Below are positions 16,964 to 25,149 of a DNA stretch of 64,000 nt, one piece after another; positions within the stretch are counted from its first letter, which is position 1; each line of letters starts with the position of its first letter. Location: the NCBI RefSeq assembly GCF_031198435.1, contig NZ_CP133548.1:4126001-4190000 (forward strand), in the 5' to 3' direction. Made by a program: the position numbers and the translations under genes. Origin of the DNA: Pleionea litopenaei. GTDB lineage: Bacteria > Pseudomonadota > Gammaproteobacteria > Enterobacterales > Kangiellaceae. The notes below the pieces were generated by a model, which was not told the DNA's origin, did not search any database, and was given only the letters and a program-made list of their open reading frames with translations.

Positions 16964-19573
16964 ATGAACAGCGACTACCGTAAGAAACTGCAAGGAACAG
17001 ACCTTGATTATTTCGATACTGCAGCAGCGGTTAATGATATTCAACCGGGAGCTTACGAGAAGCTACCTTACACCTCGCGGGTTTTAGCAGAGAATTTGGT
17101 TCGCCGATGTGAGCCAGAAAACCTTACCGCGGCATTAAAGCAAATTATAGAGCGCAAGCGCGATCTCGATTTCCCTTGGTTTCCAGCTCGGGTGGTTTGT
17201 CACGATATTTTAGGTCAAACTGCATTGGTCGATTTGGCGGGTTTAAGAGACGCCATCGCTGCGAAAGGTGGCGATCCGGCCAAAGTTAATCCGGTGGTGC
17301 CAACTCAGCTGATTGTCGATCATTCATTGGCTGTCGAACATGCTGGTTTCGAGAAAGATGCGTTCGAGAAGAACCGAGCCATTGAAGATCGTCGAAATGA
17401 AGATCGTTTTCATTTTATAAACTGGACCAAGACGGCGTTTAAAAATGTCGATGTTATCCAACCGGGTAACGGCATTATGCATCAAATTAATTTAGAAAAA
17501 ATGTCTCCTGTTATACATGCTAGAGACGGCGTGGCGTTTCCGGATACGCTAGTAGGAACCGATTCACATACACCTCACGTTGACGCTTTGGGCGTTATCG
17601 CTGTTGGAGTTGGCGGTCTCGAAGCCGAAAGCGTCATGTTAGGCCGTGCTTCTTATATGCGCCTTCCAGACATCGTTGGTGTTGAATTAACCGGTAAACC
17701 GCAACCGGGAATTACCGCAACCGATATTGTTTTAGCCTTAACCGAATTTTTGCGTAAAGAGCGAGTTGTATCCAGTTATCTCGAGTTTTTTGGCGAAGGT
17801 GCAGCGGCGTTAACGCTCGGCGATCGAGCGACTATTTCAAACATGACGCCGGAATACGGTGCGACCGCGGCTATGTTTTACATCGATCAACATACCATTG
17901 ATTATTTGAAGCTAACCGGGCGTGATGATGAGCAAGTCGCCTTGGTTGAGCAGTATGCTAAAACCGCTGGCTTATGGGCCGACAGTTTGACTGCCGCTGA
18001 ATACGAGCGTGTACTGACGTTTGATATTTCATCGGTTGGACGAAATATCGCTGGGCCCTCTAACCCACATCGGCGTGTGGCAACGGCTGAACTGGCCAGC
18101 CAAGGCATCACGGGTGCTGTCGAAATGCCGGATGATGAACATTGGAAAGGCCATATGCCTGATGGTGCTTGTATCATCGCTGCGATCACCAGTTGTACAA
18201 ATACTTCAAACCCTCGCAATGTTATTGCTGCCGGTCTACTTGCCAAAAAAGCCAATCAATTGGGGCTGGCCCGTCGACCTTGGGTCAAAACGTCTCTAGC
18301 GCCTGGATCAAAAGCCGTGCAGCTTTATCTTGAAGAATCGGGTTTGTTACCTGAGTTAGAAAAACTCGGCTTCGGGATTGTCGCTTTCGCATGTACGACG
18401 TGTAATGGAATGAGCGGAGCACTGGATCCTGAAATTCAAAACGAAGTGGTTGAACGCGATCTATACGCGACCGCTGTGCTATCGGGGAATCGTAATTTTG
18501 ATGGACGGATTCATCCTTATGCCAAGCAAGCCTTTTTAGCGTCGCCTCCGTTGGTTGTCGCCTATGCCATTGCGGGTACGATTCGCTTTGATATCGAAAA
18601 AGATGTGCTTGGGCATGATAGCCAAGGCCAGGCGATTACATTGAAAGATTTATGGCCAACGGATGAAGAAATTGACGCGGTCATTGCTGAGCATGTGAAA
18701 CCAGAACAATTCCGTAAAGTTTATGAGCCGATGTTTGATTTGTCGGTCGATTATGGCGACAACGTTAATCCTTTGTACGATTGGCGTCCACAGAGTACTT
18801 ATATTCGACGTCCTCCGTATTGGGAAGGAGCATTGGCTGGCGAGCGAACATTAGCCGGCATGCGCCCGTTGGCGGTTCTTGGTGATAACATCACGACCGA
18901 CCATCTCTCGCCTTCCAATGCAATCTTGGCAAGCAGTGCTGCGGGAGAGTATTTGGCAAAAATGGGGTTGCCAGAAGAAGACTTTAACTCTTACGCCACT
19001 CATCGTGGCGATCACTTAACCGCACAGCGAGCAACCTTCGCTAACCCGAAACTGTTTAATGAAATGGTGGTTGATGAACAAGGTGAAGTGAAGCAAGGCT
19101 CACTCGCGCGAATCGAGCCAGAAGGGCAAGTGACTCGTATGTGGGAAGCCATCGAAACCTATATGGAGCGTAAGCAACCGTTAATCATTATTGCTGGTGC
19201 AGATTATGGTCAAGGCTCTTCACGAGATTGGGCTGCGAAAGGCGTGCGCCTAGCTGGCGTTGAAGCCATTGTGGCGGAAGGTTTCGAGCGAATTCATCGT
19301 ACTAACTTAATCGGCATGGGCGTTTTACCGCTGGAGTTTACCGGTGGTGATACACGGCATACTTATCAAATCGACGGCACCGAAACCTTCGACGTCAAAG
19401 GTGAGCCGACGCCCGGAGCACAGTTGACATTGGTTATTCATCGACGAAGCGGAGAGCAACTTGAAGTCACCGTGAAATGTCGATTAGACACCGCTGAAGA
19501 AGTGTCTATCTATGCCGCGGGCGGGGTGTTACAACGTTTCGCGAAAGACTTTTTAGAGTCCGAAAATCAGTAA
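16964..19573 (+). CDS. acnD: Fe/S-dependent 2-methylcitrate dehydratase AcnD
   Basis: An 869-residue aconitase-superfamily enzyme of the methylcitrate cycle, converting 2-methylcitrate towards 2-methylaconitate. Cluster-binding cysteines appear in ITSCTNTSNP and ACTTCNGMSG. VGTDSHTPH, the swivel-domain GADYGQGSSRDWAAKG and GDNITTDHLSP are also intact. The N-terminus YRKKLQGTDLDYFD and overall length distinguish it from AcnA and AcnB, and adjacency to prpF is diagnostic. It probably forms one transcript with gntR (19-bp gap) and prpF. Confidence 0.95.
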   Translation: MNSDYRKKLQGTDLDYFDTAAAVNDIQPGAYEKLPYTSRVLAENLVRRCEPENLTAALKQIIERKRDLDFPWFPARVVCHDILGQTALVDLAGLRDAIAAKGGDPAKVNPVVPTQLIVDHSLAVEHAGFEKDAFEKNRAIEDRRNEDRFHFINWTKTAFKNVDVIQPGNGIMHQINLEKMSPVIHARDGVAFPDTLVGTDSHTPHVDALGVIAVGVGGLEAESVMLGRASYMRLPDIVGVELTGKPQPGITATDIVLALTEFLRKERVVSSYLEFFGEGAAALTLGDRATISNMTPEYGATAAMFYIDQHTIDYLKLTGRDDEQVALVEQYAKTAGLWADSLTAAEYERVLTFDISSVGRNIAGPSNPHRRVATAELASQGITGAVEMPDDEHWKGHMPDGACIIAAITSCTNTSNPRNVIAAGLLAKKANQLGLARRPWVKTSLAPGSKAVQLYLEESGLLPELEKLGFGIVAFACTTCNGMSGALDPEIQNEVVERDLYATAVLSGNRNFDGRIHPYAKQAFLASPPLVVAYAIAGTIRFDIEKDVLGHDSQGQAITLKDLWPTDEEIDAVIAEHVKPEQFRKVYEPMFDLSVDYGDNVNPLYDWRPQSTYIRRPPYWEGALAGERTLAGMRPLAVLGDNITTDHLSPSNAILASSAAGEYLAKMGLPEEDFNSYATHRGDHLTAQRATFANPKLFNEMVVDEQGEVKQGSLARIEPEGQVTRMWEAIETYMERKQPLIIIAGADYGQGSSRDWAAKGVRLAGVEAIVAEGFERIHRTNLIGMGVLPLEFTGGDTRHTYQIDGTETFDVKGEPTPGAQLTLVIHRRSGEQLEVTVKCRLDTAEEVSIYAAGGVLQRFAKDFLESENQ

Positions 19574-19640
19574 AACGTCGTCGTTAAAAAGTTGCGTTTG
19601 AGAGAGGCTTGTTGGCAAGTCTCTCTCATTAACGTTTGAA

Positions 19641-19674
19641 TCAATGGTGGCGTAACGCAGGGTTACGCCCTAGG
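19641..19674. repeat. REP-like hairpin between acnD and prpF
   Basis: GGCGTAAC (19649-19656) and GTTACGCC (19662-19669) form a perfect eight-bp stem with loop GCAGG. The prpF Shine-Dalgarno AGGAG begins just after the stem. The preceding 18 bases TGAATCAATGGTGGCGTA (19637-19654) are identical to 6062-6079 in the aroF leader, so this may be a dispersed palindromic element. Confidence 0.65.
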
Positions 19675-19683
19675 AGAAAAATA

Positions 19684-20862
19684 ATGAGCTTTGCTCCTCA
19701 GATTAAAGTGGCTGCCACCTATATGCGTGGAGGCACCAGCAAAGGTGTATTTTTTAAATTGTCGGATTTACCGACAGACGCGCAGCAACCAGGGCCCGCT
19801 CGTGATGCTTTATTACTTCGAGTGATCGGAAGTCCTGACGCTTACGGTAAACACACCGATGGTATGGGCGGTGCAACGTCAAGCACCAGCAAAACGGTCA
19901 TACTATCGAAAAGCCAGCAGCCAGACCACGATGTCGACTACTTGTTTGGCCAAGTAGCCATCGACAAAGCATTTGTAGACTGGAGCGGAAATTGCGGAAA
20001 TTTAACCGCTGCTGTTGGGGCGTTTGCCATAAACAGTGGTTTAGTCGACCATGATCGACTACCTCAAGATGGCATTGCTAAGGTTAGAATTTGGCAAGCT
20101 AATATTGAAAAAACCATTGTGGCTCATGTGCCAATGAGTAACGGTGGCGTGCAAGAAACGGGAGACTTTGTGTTAGATGGCGTGACGTTTCCGGCGGCTG
20201 AAGTTCAAGTTGATTTTATGGACCCTGCTGATGCGAAGAGTGCCTTGTTTCCAACGGGCAACCTAGTCGACCAATTAGAGGTTCCCGGCGTGGGAAGTTT
20301 TAACGCGACATTTATAACGGCCGGTATTCCCACTATTTTTCTAAATGCCGATGAGCTTGGTTACAACGGATGTGAGTTACAAGAAGCCATTAATGGTGAC
20401 CCAAAGGCGCTTGAGCGATTTGAAACTATTCGTGCTTATGGCGGCGTTCAGATGGGATTACTCAAGTCTCCTGATGAGGCTGCTACTCGGCAACATACGC
20501 CTAAAGTTGCATTTGTCGCACCGGCGGCAGACTATGTTTCTTCAAGCGGCAAAGAGGTGCATGCCCAAGACATTGATCTTAATGTGCGAGCGTTATCGAT
20601 GGGTAAATTGCACCACGCCATGATGGGCACGGCCGCCGTTGCCATCGCAACCGCAGCGGTTATTCCTGGCACCCTCGTTAATTTAGCCGCTGGTGGTGGA
20701 GAGCGCGAGTTTGTAACTTTTGGGCATCCCTCAGGAACCTTGAAAGTTGGTGCAGAAGCGACACAAGCCGACGAACAGTGGAACGTTACCAAAGTCAGTA
20801 TGAGTCGCAGTGCACGAGTATTGATGGACGGTTTTGTTTACGTTCCTCCTGAACAAATATAA
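19684..20862 (+). CDS. prpF: 2-methylaconitate cis-trans isomerase PrpF
   Basis: A 392-residue protein of the PrpF/diaminopimelate epimerase-like fold that isomerises AcnD's product into 2-methyl-cis-aconitate. Features are YMRGGTSKGVFF near the N-terminus, DGMGGATSSTSKT, DWSGNCGNLTAAVGAFA, GIPTIF and HHAMMGTAAVAIA. ATG 19684 is chosen because AGGAG lies nine bases upstream and homology starts there. A longer TTG-initiated frame from 19636 would run through the hairpin. It is the obligatory partner of AcnD. Neither prpB nor prpC follows. Confidence 0.95.
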   Translation: MSFAPQIKVAATYMRGGTSKGVFFKLSDLPTDAQQPGPARDALLLRVIGSPDAYGKHTDGMGGATSSTSKTVILSKSQQPDHDVDYLFGQVAIDKAFVDWSGNCGNLTAAVGAFAINSGLVDHDRLPQDGIAKVRIWQANIEKTIVAHVPMSNGGVQETGDFVLDGVTFPAAEVQVDFMDPADAKSALFPTGNLVDQLEVPGVGSFNATFITAGIPTIFLNADELGYNGCELQEAINGDPKALERFETIRAYGGVQMGLLKSPDEAATRQHTPKVAFVAPAADYVSSSGKEVHAQDIDLNVRALSMGKLHHAMMGTAAVAIATAAVIPGTLVNLAAGGGEREFVTFGHPSGTLKVGAEATQADEQWNVTKVSMSRSARVLMDGFVYVPPEQI

Positions 20863-20970
20863 TCATCAGTCTATAACCATCACTCGTTAAGCCAATGGTG
20901 TGCTTATCGAGAGATGGTTCAATTTTTAAATGGTTGTTAAAAGTCGCCGTAAGAGACAGTTTAAAAAAAC

Positions 20971-21060
20971 AGTTTAATAAATAGAAGTTTAATAAATAGA
21001 AGTTTAATAAATAGAAGTTTAATAAATAGAAGTTTAATAAATAGAAGTTCAATAAATAAT
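20971..21060. repeat. AT-rich tandem repeat, six copies of 15 bp
   Basis: The unit AGTTTAATAAATAGA is repeated from 20971. Copies 1-5 are exact and copy 6 (21046-21060) is degenerate (AGTTCAATAAATAAT). It fills part of the 368-bp gap between prpF and the next gene, where I see no other feature. Since 15 is a multiple of three, it creates a spurious repetitive reading frame on the minus strand. Confidence 0.97.
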
Positions 21061-21230
21061 GCTATCAATTAGAGCTCTTATTCTTAAGCACTCCATCTAA
21101 AAGAGTGACGAACATTACTCTCTGGTTTTGTTTGACCACTTCAGAAATTATTATGCAGATTCAACCCTCTTGAATAAATTCCCTCGTTTGTAGTTTTCCT
21201 GCACTAAAGCAGTTGATTGGATTAACAACC

Positions 21231-22382
21231 ATGTTCACTCAAACGTTCGACGCTTTTGGGAGAAAACTTAAAGTTCATTGGGTTCAGATACGCCAAAACA
21301 CCCTTAATAGTTTAAGCACACTCTTTCGATTAAAGCTGTATTTGTTTTTCTTTGTCAGCGTTAATCTTATTGTGTCTTCGTCGGTTGACGCGAGTCAGCG
21401 TATCGAAGACTCGAATAAATTACACAGTGAGAGTAAGGGCCAGCGGTTAGGAAAGACCAAAGGCTTGAGGCAAACGCAAGTGTGGGAACCGAGCTTGCGC
21501 ATGCAAGCACTCGAAGCTTTGTACGACATGGAGCGAATTTTCAGGGTCGAACGATTCGCTCCTGCCTTTCTTATGGAGTTCGACAGTGAGTTGGTTGATG
21601 CTTTAATCGGGCGGCTCGAAATGAATGCCGATAGGCTGCCGAATGACGCCATGGTAAAGATTTGTGAAGGTCGAGTTGATCCCTATTTTACGGATATGTT
21701 GACTTTATTCTGGGATATTTGGCGACGTTATCCCAAAGAAATGGCGTCTTATCATGAATTGCTCAGTCTTCATGCAATGACTGAATTAGCGCTGTACAGC
21801 AATTATGTGGGAGCGAGTTTAAATATTCCTGAAACCTCTCGGCGATTAGCGCAGCAATGTCATCAGCTCGACAATGTATTACTGTCTCGCACCTTAACTC
21901 GGGCAACTAAACGGCATTGTGAGGTTATGAATTTATCACTTGTACGTTTTAACTTCAGTTCTTCTCGAGCATCGTCTGCTCGATTGGCGCTAGAATTGTT
22001 GGACTGTTTATCTGAGACGGACGCTGTTCAATGGGTGATGACTGAGTTGGTCAAAATGACGCCTGAGAGTGGCTATTTATACTACGATAATATTCACCAC
22101 GTGCAACAACAAGTTCCTAAGGAGCAACAAAAGCGTTTTGAAAATTGGACTCGTTTAGTGAAGTATCTGGTTTCAAAAAAACAGCACTCTAGGTTAATGG
22201 CTTTTCGACCATCGTTATCGGGCGATCTTGCTTTTCTTGTTGATGTCGCACTGATTAAAACGTCAACGCCAGCACAGCAGGCGGCTTTTAAAGAAAGCTA
22301 TTGTTTCTCGAATAATCCTCTTTTAGCAAAAAAAGTTAAAAAGTTACTGAGCGACATAAATCAACAATGTGGTGTGCAGTAA
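21231..22382 (+). CDS. Hypothetical protein with N-terminal membrane anchor or signal
   Basis: A 383-residue protein that I do not recognise. It starts at ATG 21231; a TTG 18 bases upstream also fits. A long basic N-terminal region (about 34 residues) precedes one hydrophobic segment (about 35-52, YLFFFVSVNLIVSSSVDA), which may anchor it or be cleaved after VDA. The rest is charged and probably mostly helical, with five to six cysteines spread out (ICEGR, QQCHQ, RHCEV, LDCLS, ESYCFS). This suggests a periplasmic or membrane-anchored location. It converges on the lipoprotein gene downstream with a 17-bp gap. Confidence 0.65.
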   Translation: MFTQTFDAFGRKLKVHWVQIRQNTLNSLSTLFRLKLYLFFFVSVNLIVSSSVDASQRIEDSNKLHSESKGQRLGKTKGLRQTQVWEPSLRMQALEALYDMERIFRVERFAPAFLMEFDSELVDALIGRLEMNADRLPNDAMVKICEGRVDPYFTDMLTLFWDIWRRYPKEMASYHELLSLHAMTELALYSNYVGASLNIPETSRRLAQQCHQLDNVLLSRTLTRATKRHCEVMNLSLVRFNFSSSRASSARLALELLDCLSETDAVQWVMTELVKMTPESGYLYYDNIHHVQQQVPKEQQKRFENWTRLVKYLVSKKQHSRLMAFRPSLSGDLAFLVDVALIKTSTPAQQAAFKESYCFSNNPLLAKKVKKLLSDINQQCGVQ

Positions 22383-22399
22383 TCGTTATTCTTTTGTCG

Positions 22400-23179
22400 C
22401 TAGAGCAAGGCTTTATTGAAATAACTTAAAGCTTCGCGAGATTCCTTTTCAATCGAGTCGATCATGGCATCTCTTTGGAGGAAGTTTTCGGTTGTGCGTG
22501 GACAATCTTGGGCAATCATCTGCCAATTTAGAATGGCGTGTTGATAAGCGTTTTGCAGCCAAAGCGCTAGAGTTTGCGAATTATTCGTTTGAGTTAGCGT
22601 TGTTGATTGATTGTGTAATTGATTGAAAAGCTTTCTTGCGACGTACAAAGAACGCTTTGCATTTTTTAGTAGGGCAATTGAACAGCCTCCAAACTCAGAA
22701 GGCGAGTTAAACGATGAGTTAATATCATGGTCTGATAATAAAAATACACGATGGTTAGTGGGTGGAATATTCGGTTGCGAATCGATGAACAAAGAATCTA
22801 GGTTTCGCTCTTCGATTCGGTACATCCGTAAACTCGACGCAACAAAGAAATGGTCTTGAATGTCGTTGCTTTGCACCGTTAAAGGATATTGCTTTAAGGC
22901 GTGTGCGGGCATTTTAATGACGGCTTCGGTGCTGGATAAAGCGGCAAGAGAAAATTCACCTTCTCGGTTAGTTGTTGTTTTATAGTCGGGGTGTTCACTA
23001 AAAAAAACTGAGGCATTGATTGCTGGTTGCATTGTATTGACATCGAGCACTCGGCCAGCCACAGACGGTGTATGAAATACCTTTGTGATGGTTGGAAAGC
23101 AACCAAGTAAAACAAAACCTAGGCCAAAGTAACTACCAAAGCGAATAACTCGTCGAACGTGTTTATTAAATAGATTCAT
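22400..23179 (-). CDS. Lipoprotein with carboxypeptidase-regulatory-like domain
   Basis: A 259-residue predicted lipoprotein with lipobox FVLLGC near residue 27. An Ig-like carboxypeptidase-regulatory domain follows: VAGRVLDVNTMQPAINASV, TTTNREGEFSLAAL, and a closing PLTVQ strand. The second half (about 165-255) looks helical and has three cysteines. The start is ATG 23179; the preceding TTG codon is unlikely. The function is unknown. It is cell-envelope associated by its lipid anchor, and paired only by convergence with the hypothetical gene ending at 22382. Confidence 0.7.
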   Translation of the reverse strand: MNLFNKHVRRVIRFGSYFGLGFVLLGCFPTITKVFHTPSVAGRVLDVNTMQPAINASVFFSEHPDYKTTTNREGEFSLAALSSTEAVIKMPAHALKQYPLTVQSNDIQDHFFVASSLRMYRIEERNLDSLFIDSQPNIPPTNHRVFLLSDHDINSSFNSPSEFGGCSIALLKNAKRSLYVARKLFNQLHNQSTTLTQTNNSQTLALWLQNAYQHAILNWQMIAQDCPRTTENFLQRDAMIDSIEKESREALSYFNKALL

Positions 23180-23407
23180 CAATACGGCTCACCAAAACGC
23201 TGTTAATTGAGTGATTAAAACATAAAGTAATAATAAATTAATTTACTAGAAATTATTGAGTTTGCCAAAACTTATCCTTGAACGCATAGTGTATGACCGA
23301 ATGGGAAAGGTGGTGGGAAACGGCTCCAAGTAAGTTTGCTTTATCTCTTAAACCTGATTGCTTGATATCGCAGTATGTTAATTATTAGCGATAGGAGTAG
23401 AAAAATA

Positions 23408-23647
23408 ATGATTAATCTGAGTGACGATTTAACGCTTCATCGACAAGTTCGAATTGGTGTTATTTTGCTTTCTCAAACTCAGTTGACCGAGCAGCAATTA
23501 GATTTCGCGTTGGATCTACAGCGCCGCCATGGGGGAGTCATGGGAGAATGTTTGGTTTCTTTAGGCTACGTAACGACGCAGCAAGTGTCTGATGCTTTGA
23601 TGAAACAACGGCAGTTAACTAAACTATTTTGCACAAGCGGCGAGTAA
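23408..23647 (+). CDS. Small stand-alone MshEN/T2SSE-N-like protein
   Basis: A 79-residue protein starting at ATG 23408, with AGGAG at 23393-23397. It reads as a double MshEN-type motif: RIGVILLSQTQLTEQQLDFALDLQ, then VMGECLVSLGYVTTQQVSDALMKQ. Each has the spacing of R-[LI]-G..L..G.[LIV]...Q[LV]..AL..Q that forms the N-terminal domain of GspE/PilB/MshE ATPases. In MshE this domain binds c-di-GMP. Here there is no ATPase attached, so a free c-di-GMP or partner-binding module is inferred. No pilus or secretion genes adjoin it. Confidence 0.7.
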   Translation: MINLSDDLTLHRQVRIGVILLSQTQLTEQQLDFALDLQRRHGGVMGECLVSLGYVTTQQVSDALMKQRQLTKLFCTSGE

Positions 23648-23785
23648 AGATAAGTGGGCAAAGTTAAGCGGTCACCGATTAGCGATCAAAGAAAAAAACG
23701 TTAGAACGCATTAAAATACAAAATTGTTGCCTGGTTACTAAAATGTCGCCTGGCCAACAAATAAAATCAACAAATAAAATAAAGT

Positions 23786-23822
23786 TGCTCCACTGTATTG
23801 AGTGGAGCAGGTTTTATTGAAC
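23786..23822. terminator. Bidirectional terminator between the small gene and gap
   Basis: TGCTCCACT (23786-23794) pairs perfectly with AGTGGAGCA (23801-23809), with a six-nt loop. On the + strand it is followed by GGTTTTATT. On the minus strand, serving gap, it is followed by an A-to-U rich tract (ACTTTATTTTATTT). A 13-bp direct duplication CAACAAATAAAAT lies beside it at 23755-23780. Confidence 0.85.
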
Positions 23823-23833
23823 AGATAAAGCCG

Positions 23834-24862
23834 CTAGCTGGCTTTTTGCAAGCTTGTGTGTTGCATAAACAGGGCATTCGCCGTGTCAAGCATGCGATTT
23901 GAGTATCCCCACTCATTATCATACCAAGCAAATAACTTTGCCATGTTGCCATCGACACGCGTTTGCGTCGCATCAAATACACAGGAATGAGGGTTGTGAT
24001 TGAAGTCGATAGACACTAACGGGCGATCATTGTATTCAATAATGTTTTGATAAGCACCAGAAGCGGCGTTCTTCATCAATTGATTGATTTCATCAATACT
24101 GGTCTCACGATCGAAGGTGACGGTTAAGTCAACCAATGAAACGTTGGCTGTTGGTACACGAATAGCCAGCCCATCTAATTTACCATTTAACTCTGGCAGC
24201 ACTTTTCCAACAGCGGCTGCCGCACCGGTTTTCGTCGGTATCATCGACAAATCGGCGGCTCGTGCACGGCGCAAATCACTGTGATAAGTGTCGGTGAGTC
24301 GCTGATCGCCGGTGTAGGCGTGAATCGTGGTCATTAACCCTCTTTCTATGCCGATGTGTTGGTTAAGAACTTGAGCCATGGGGGCCAGGCAATTAGTGGT
24401 GCAACTCGCATTGGAGATAATCTGGTGTTGTGCCGTTAGCTGCTGATGGTTGACGCCGAAGACCACGGTTAGATCAGCATCTTTAGCTGGGGCTGAAATA
24501 ACCACTTTGCTTGCACCAGCGGTTAGATGGCCTGCGGCTGCGGCGCGATCTGTAAAGACCCCAGTACACTCGAATACTAAGTCGACATTGAGTTGTTTCC
24601 AAGGCAAGGATTCAAAGTCTCTGTGTTGCGAGTAATGTATACGCCGACCATCAATTTCTAAGGCGTTTTCTTGATGATGCACTCTGAAGGGAAGGCGACC
24701 ATGGACCGAGTCGAATTCGGTGAGGTGTGCATTAACTTCTGCAGGTGCAAGGTCGTTAATAGCGACGATATTGATGTGTTGGTAGGCCGGGTTTTCGAGC
24801 AATGCGCGCATTATGTTGCGACCGATACGGCCATACCCGTTAATTGCCGCGCGAATTTCCAT
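23834..24862 (-). CDS. gap: Glyceraldehyde-3-phosphate dehydrogenase, type I
   Basis: A 342-residue glycolytic enzyme that converts glyceraldehyde 3-phosphate, NAD(P)+ and phosphate to 1,3-bisphosphoglycerate. NAD-binding INGYGRIGRNIMRA opens the protein. The catalytic Cys is in SNASCTTNCLAP, and the His is in TTIHAYTGDQRLTDTYH. WYDNEWGYSNRMLD closes the sugar-phosphate domain. It is the only lower-glycolysis gene here, next to hexR and the Entner-Doudoroff operon, matching HexR regulons in relatives where gap is a target. A HexR-like half-site lies about 80 bp upstream. Confidence 0.96.
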   Translation of the reverse strand: MEIRAAINGYGRIGRNIMRALLENPAYQHINIVAINDLAPAEVNAHLTEFDSVHGRLPFRVHHQENALEIDGRRIHYSQHRDFESLPWKQLNVDLVFECTGVFTDRAAAAGHLTAGASKVVISAPAKDADLTVVFGVNHQQLTAQHQIISNASCTTNCLAPMAQVLNQHIGIERGLMTTIHAYTGDQRLTDTYHSDLRRARAADLSMIPTKTGAAAAVGKVLPELNGKLDGLAIRVPTANVSLVDLTVTFDRETSIDEINQLMKNAASGAYQNIIEYNDRPLVSIDFNHNPHSCVFDATQTRVDGNMAKLFAWYDNEWGYSNRMLDTANALFMQHTSLQKAS

Positions 24863-24940
24863 AATTCTGTCCTTATGTTGTAAAATTACAATAAAGAGGT
24901 CTGAATATACGCAATTATTGATCTAAAATGAATAATAAAA

Positions 24941-24955
24941 TGTAATAAAACGAGA
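24941..24955. promoter_or_regulatory. Candidate HexR site upstream of gap (weak)
   Basis: TGTAATAAAACGAGA matches 12 of 15 positions of the perfect site at 26095. One half is complete and the other is poor. It lies 79-93 bp before the gap start codon. A second, shorter dyad TTGTAAAATTACAA (24878-24891) sits nearer the gene but has the wrong arm spacing. Confidence 0.45.
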
Positions 24956-25149
24956 TTTGTTTGAATTTTTATCTTCTTTAGAGAGTGTTGGTTAGTCTGA
25001 ATTGCGTTAAATGCGCTTCATAAGGGCGCCGATCGGCGGTAATAGTGAGCTTTATTCGGTTAGCAATGTTTCATGCAAATTAGATGACGACTTGAGGTAG
25101 AGGGCTAGGCCACTGCTCGCAGCGGCCGAAGATGCAGGCAAATTCGTTG

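Noticed and set aside
20795-21052. Minus-strand reading frame with repeated NFYLL units
   Set aside because: It is produced by the 15-bp AT-rich tandem array, whose length is a multiple of three. It has no ribosome site and runs into the prpF 3' end.
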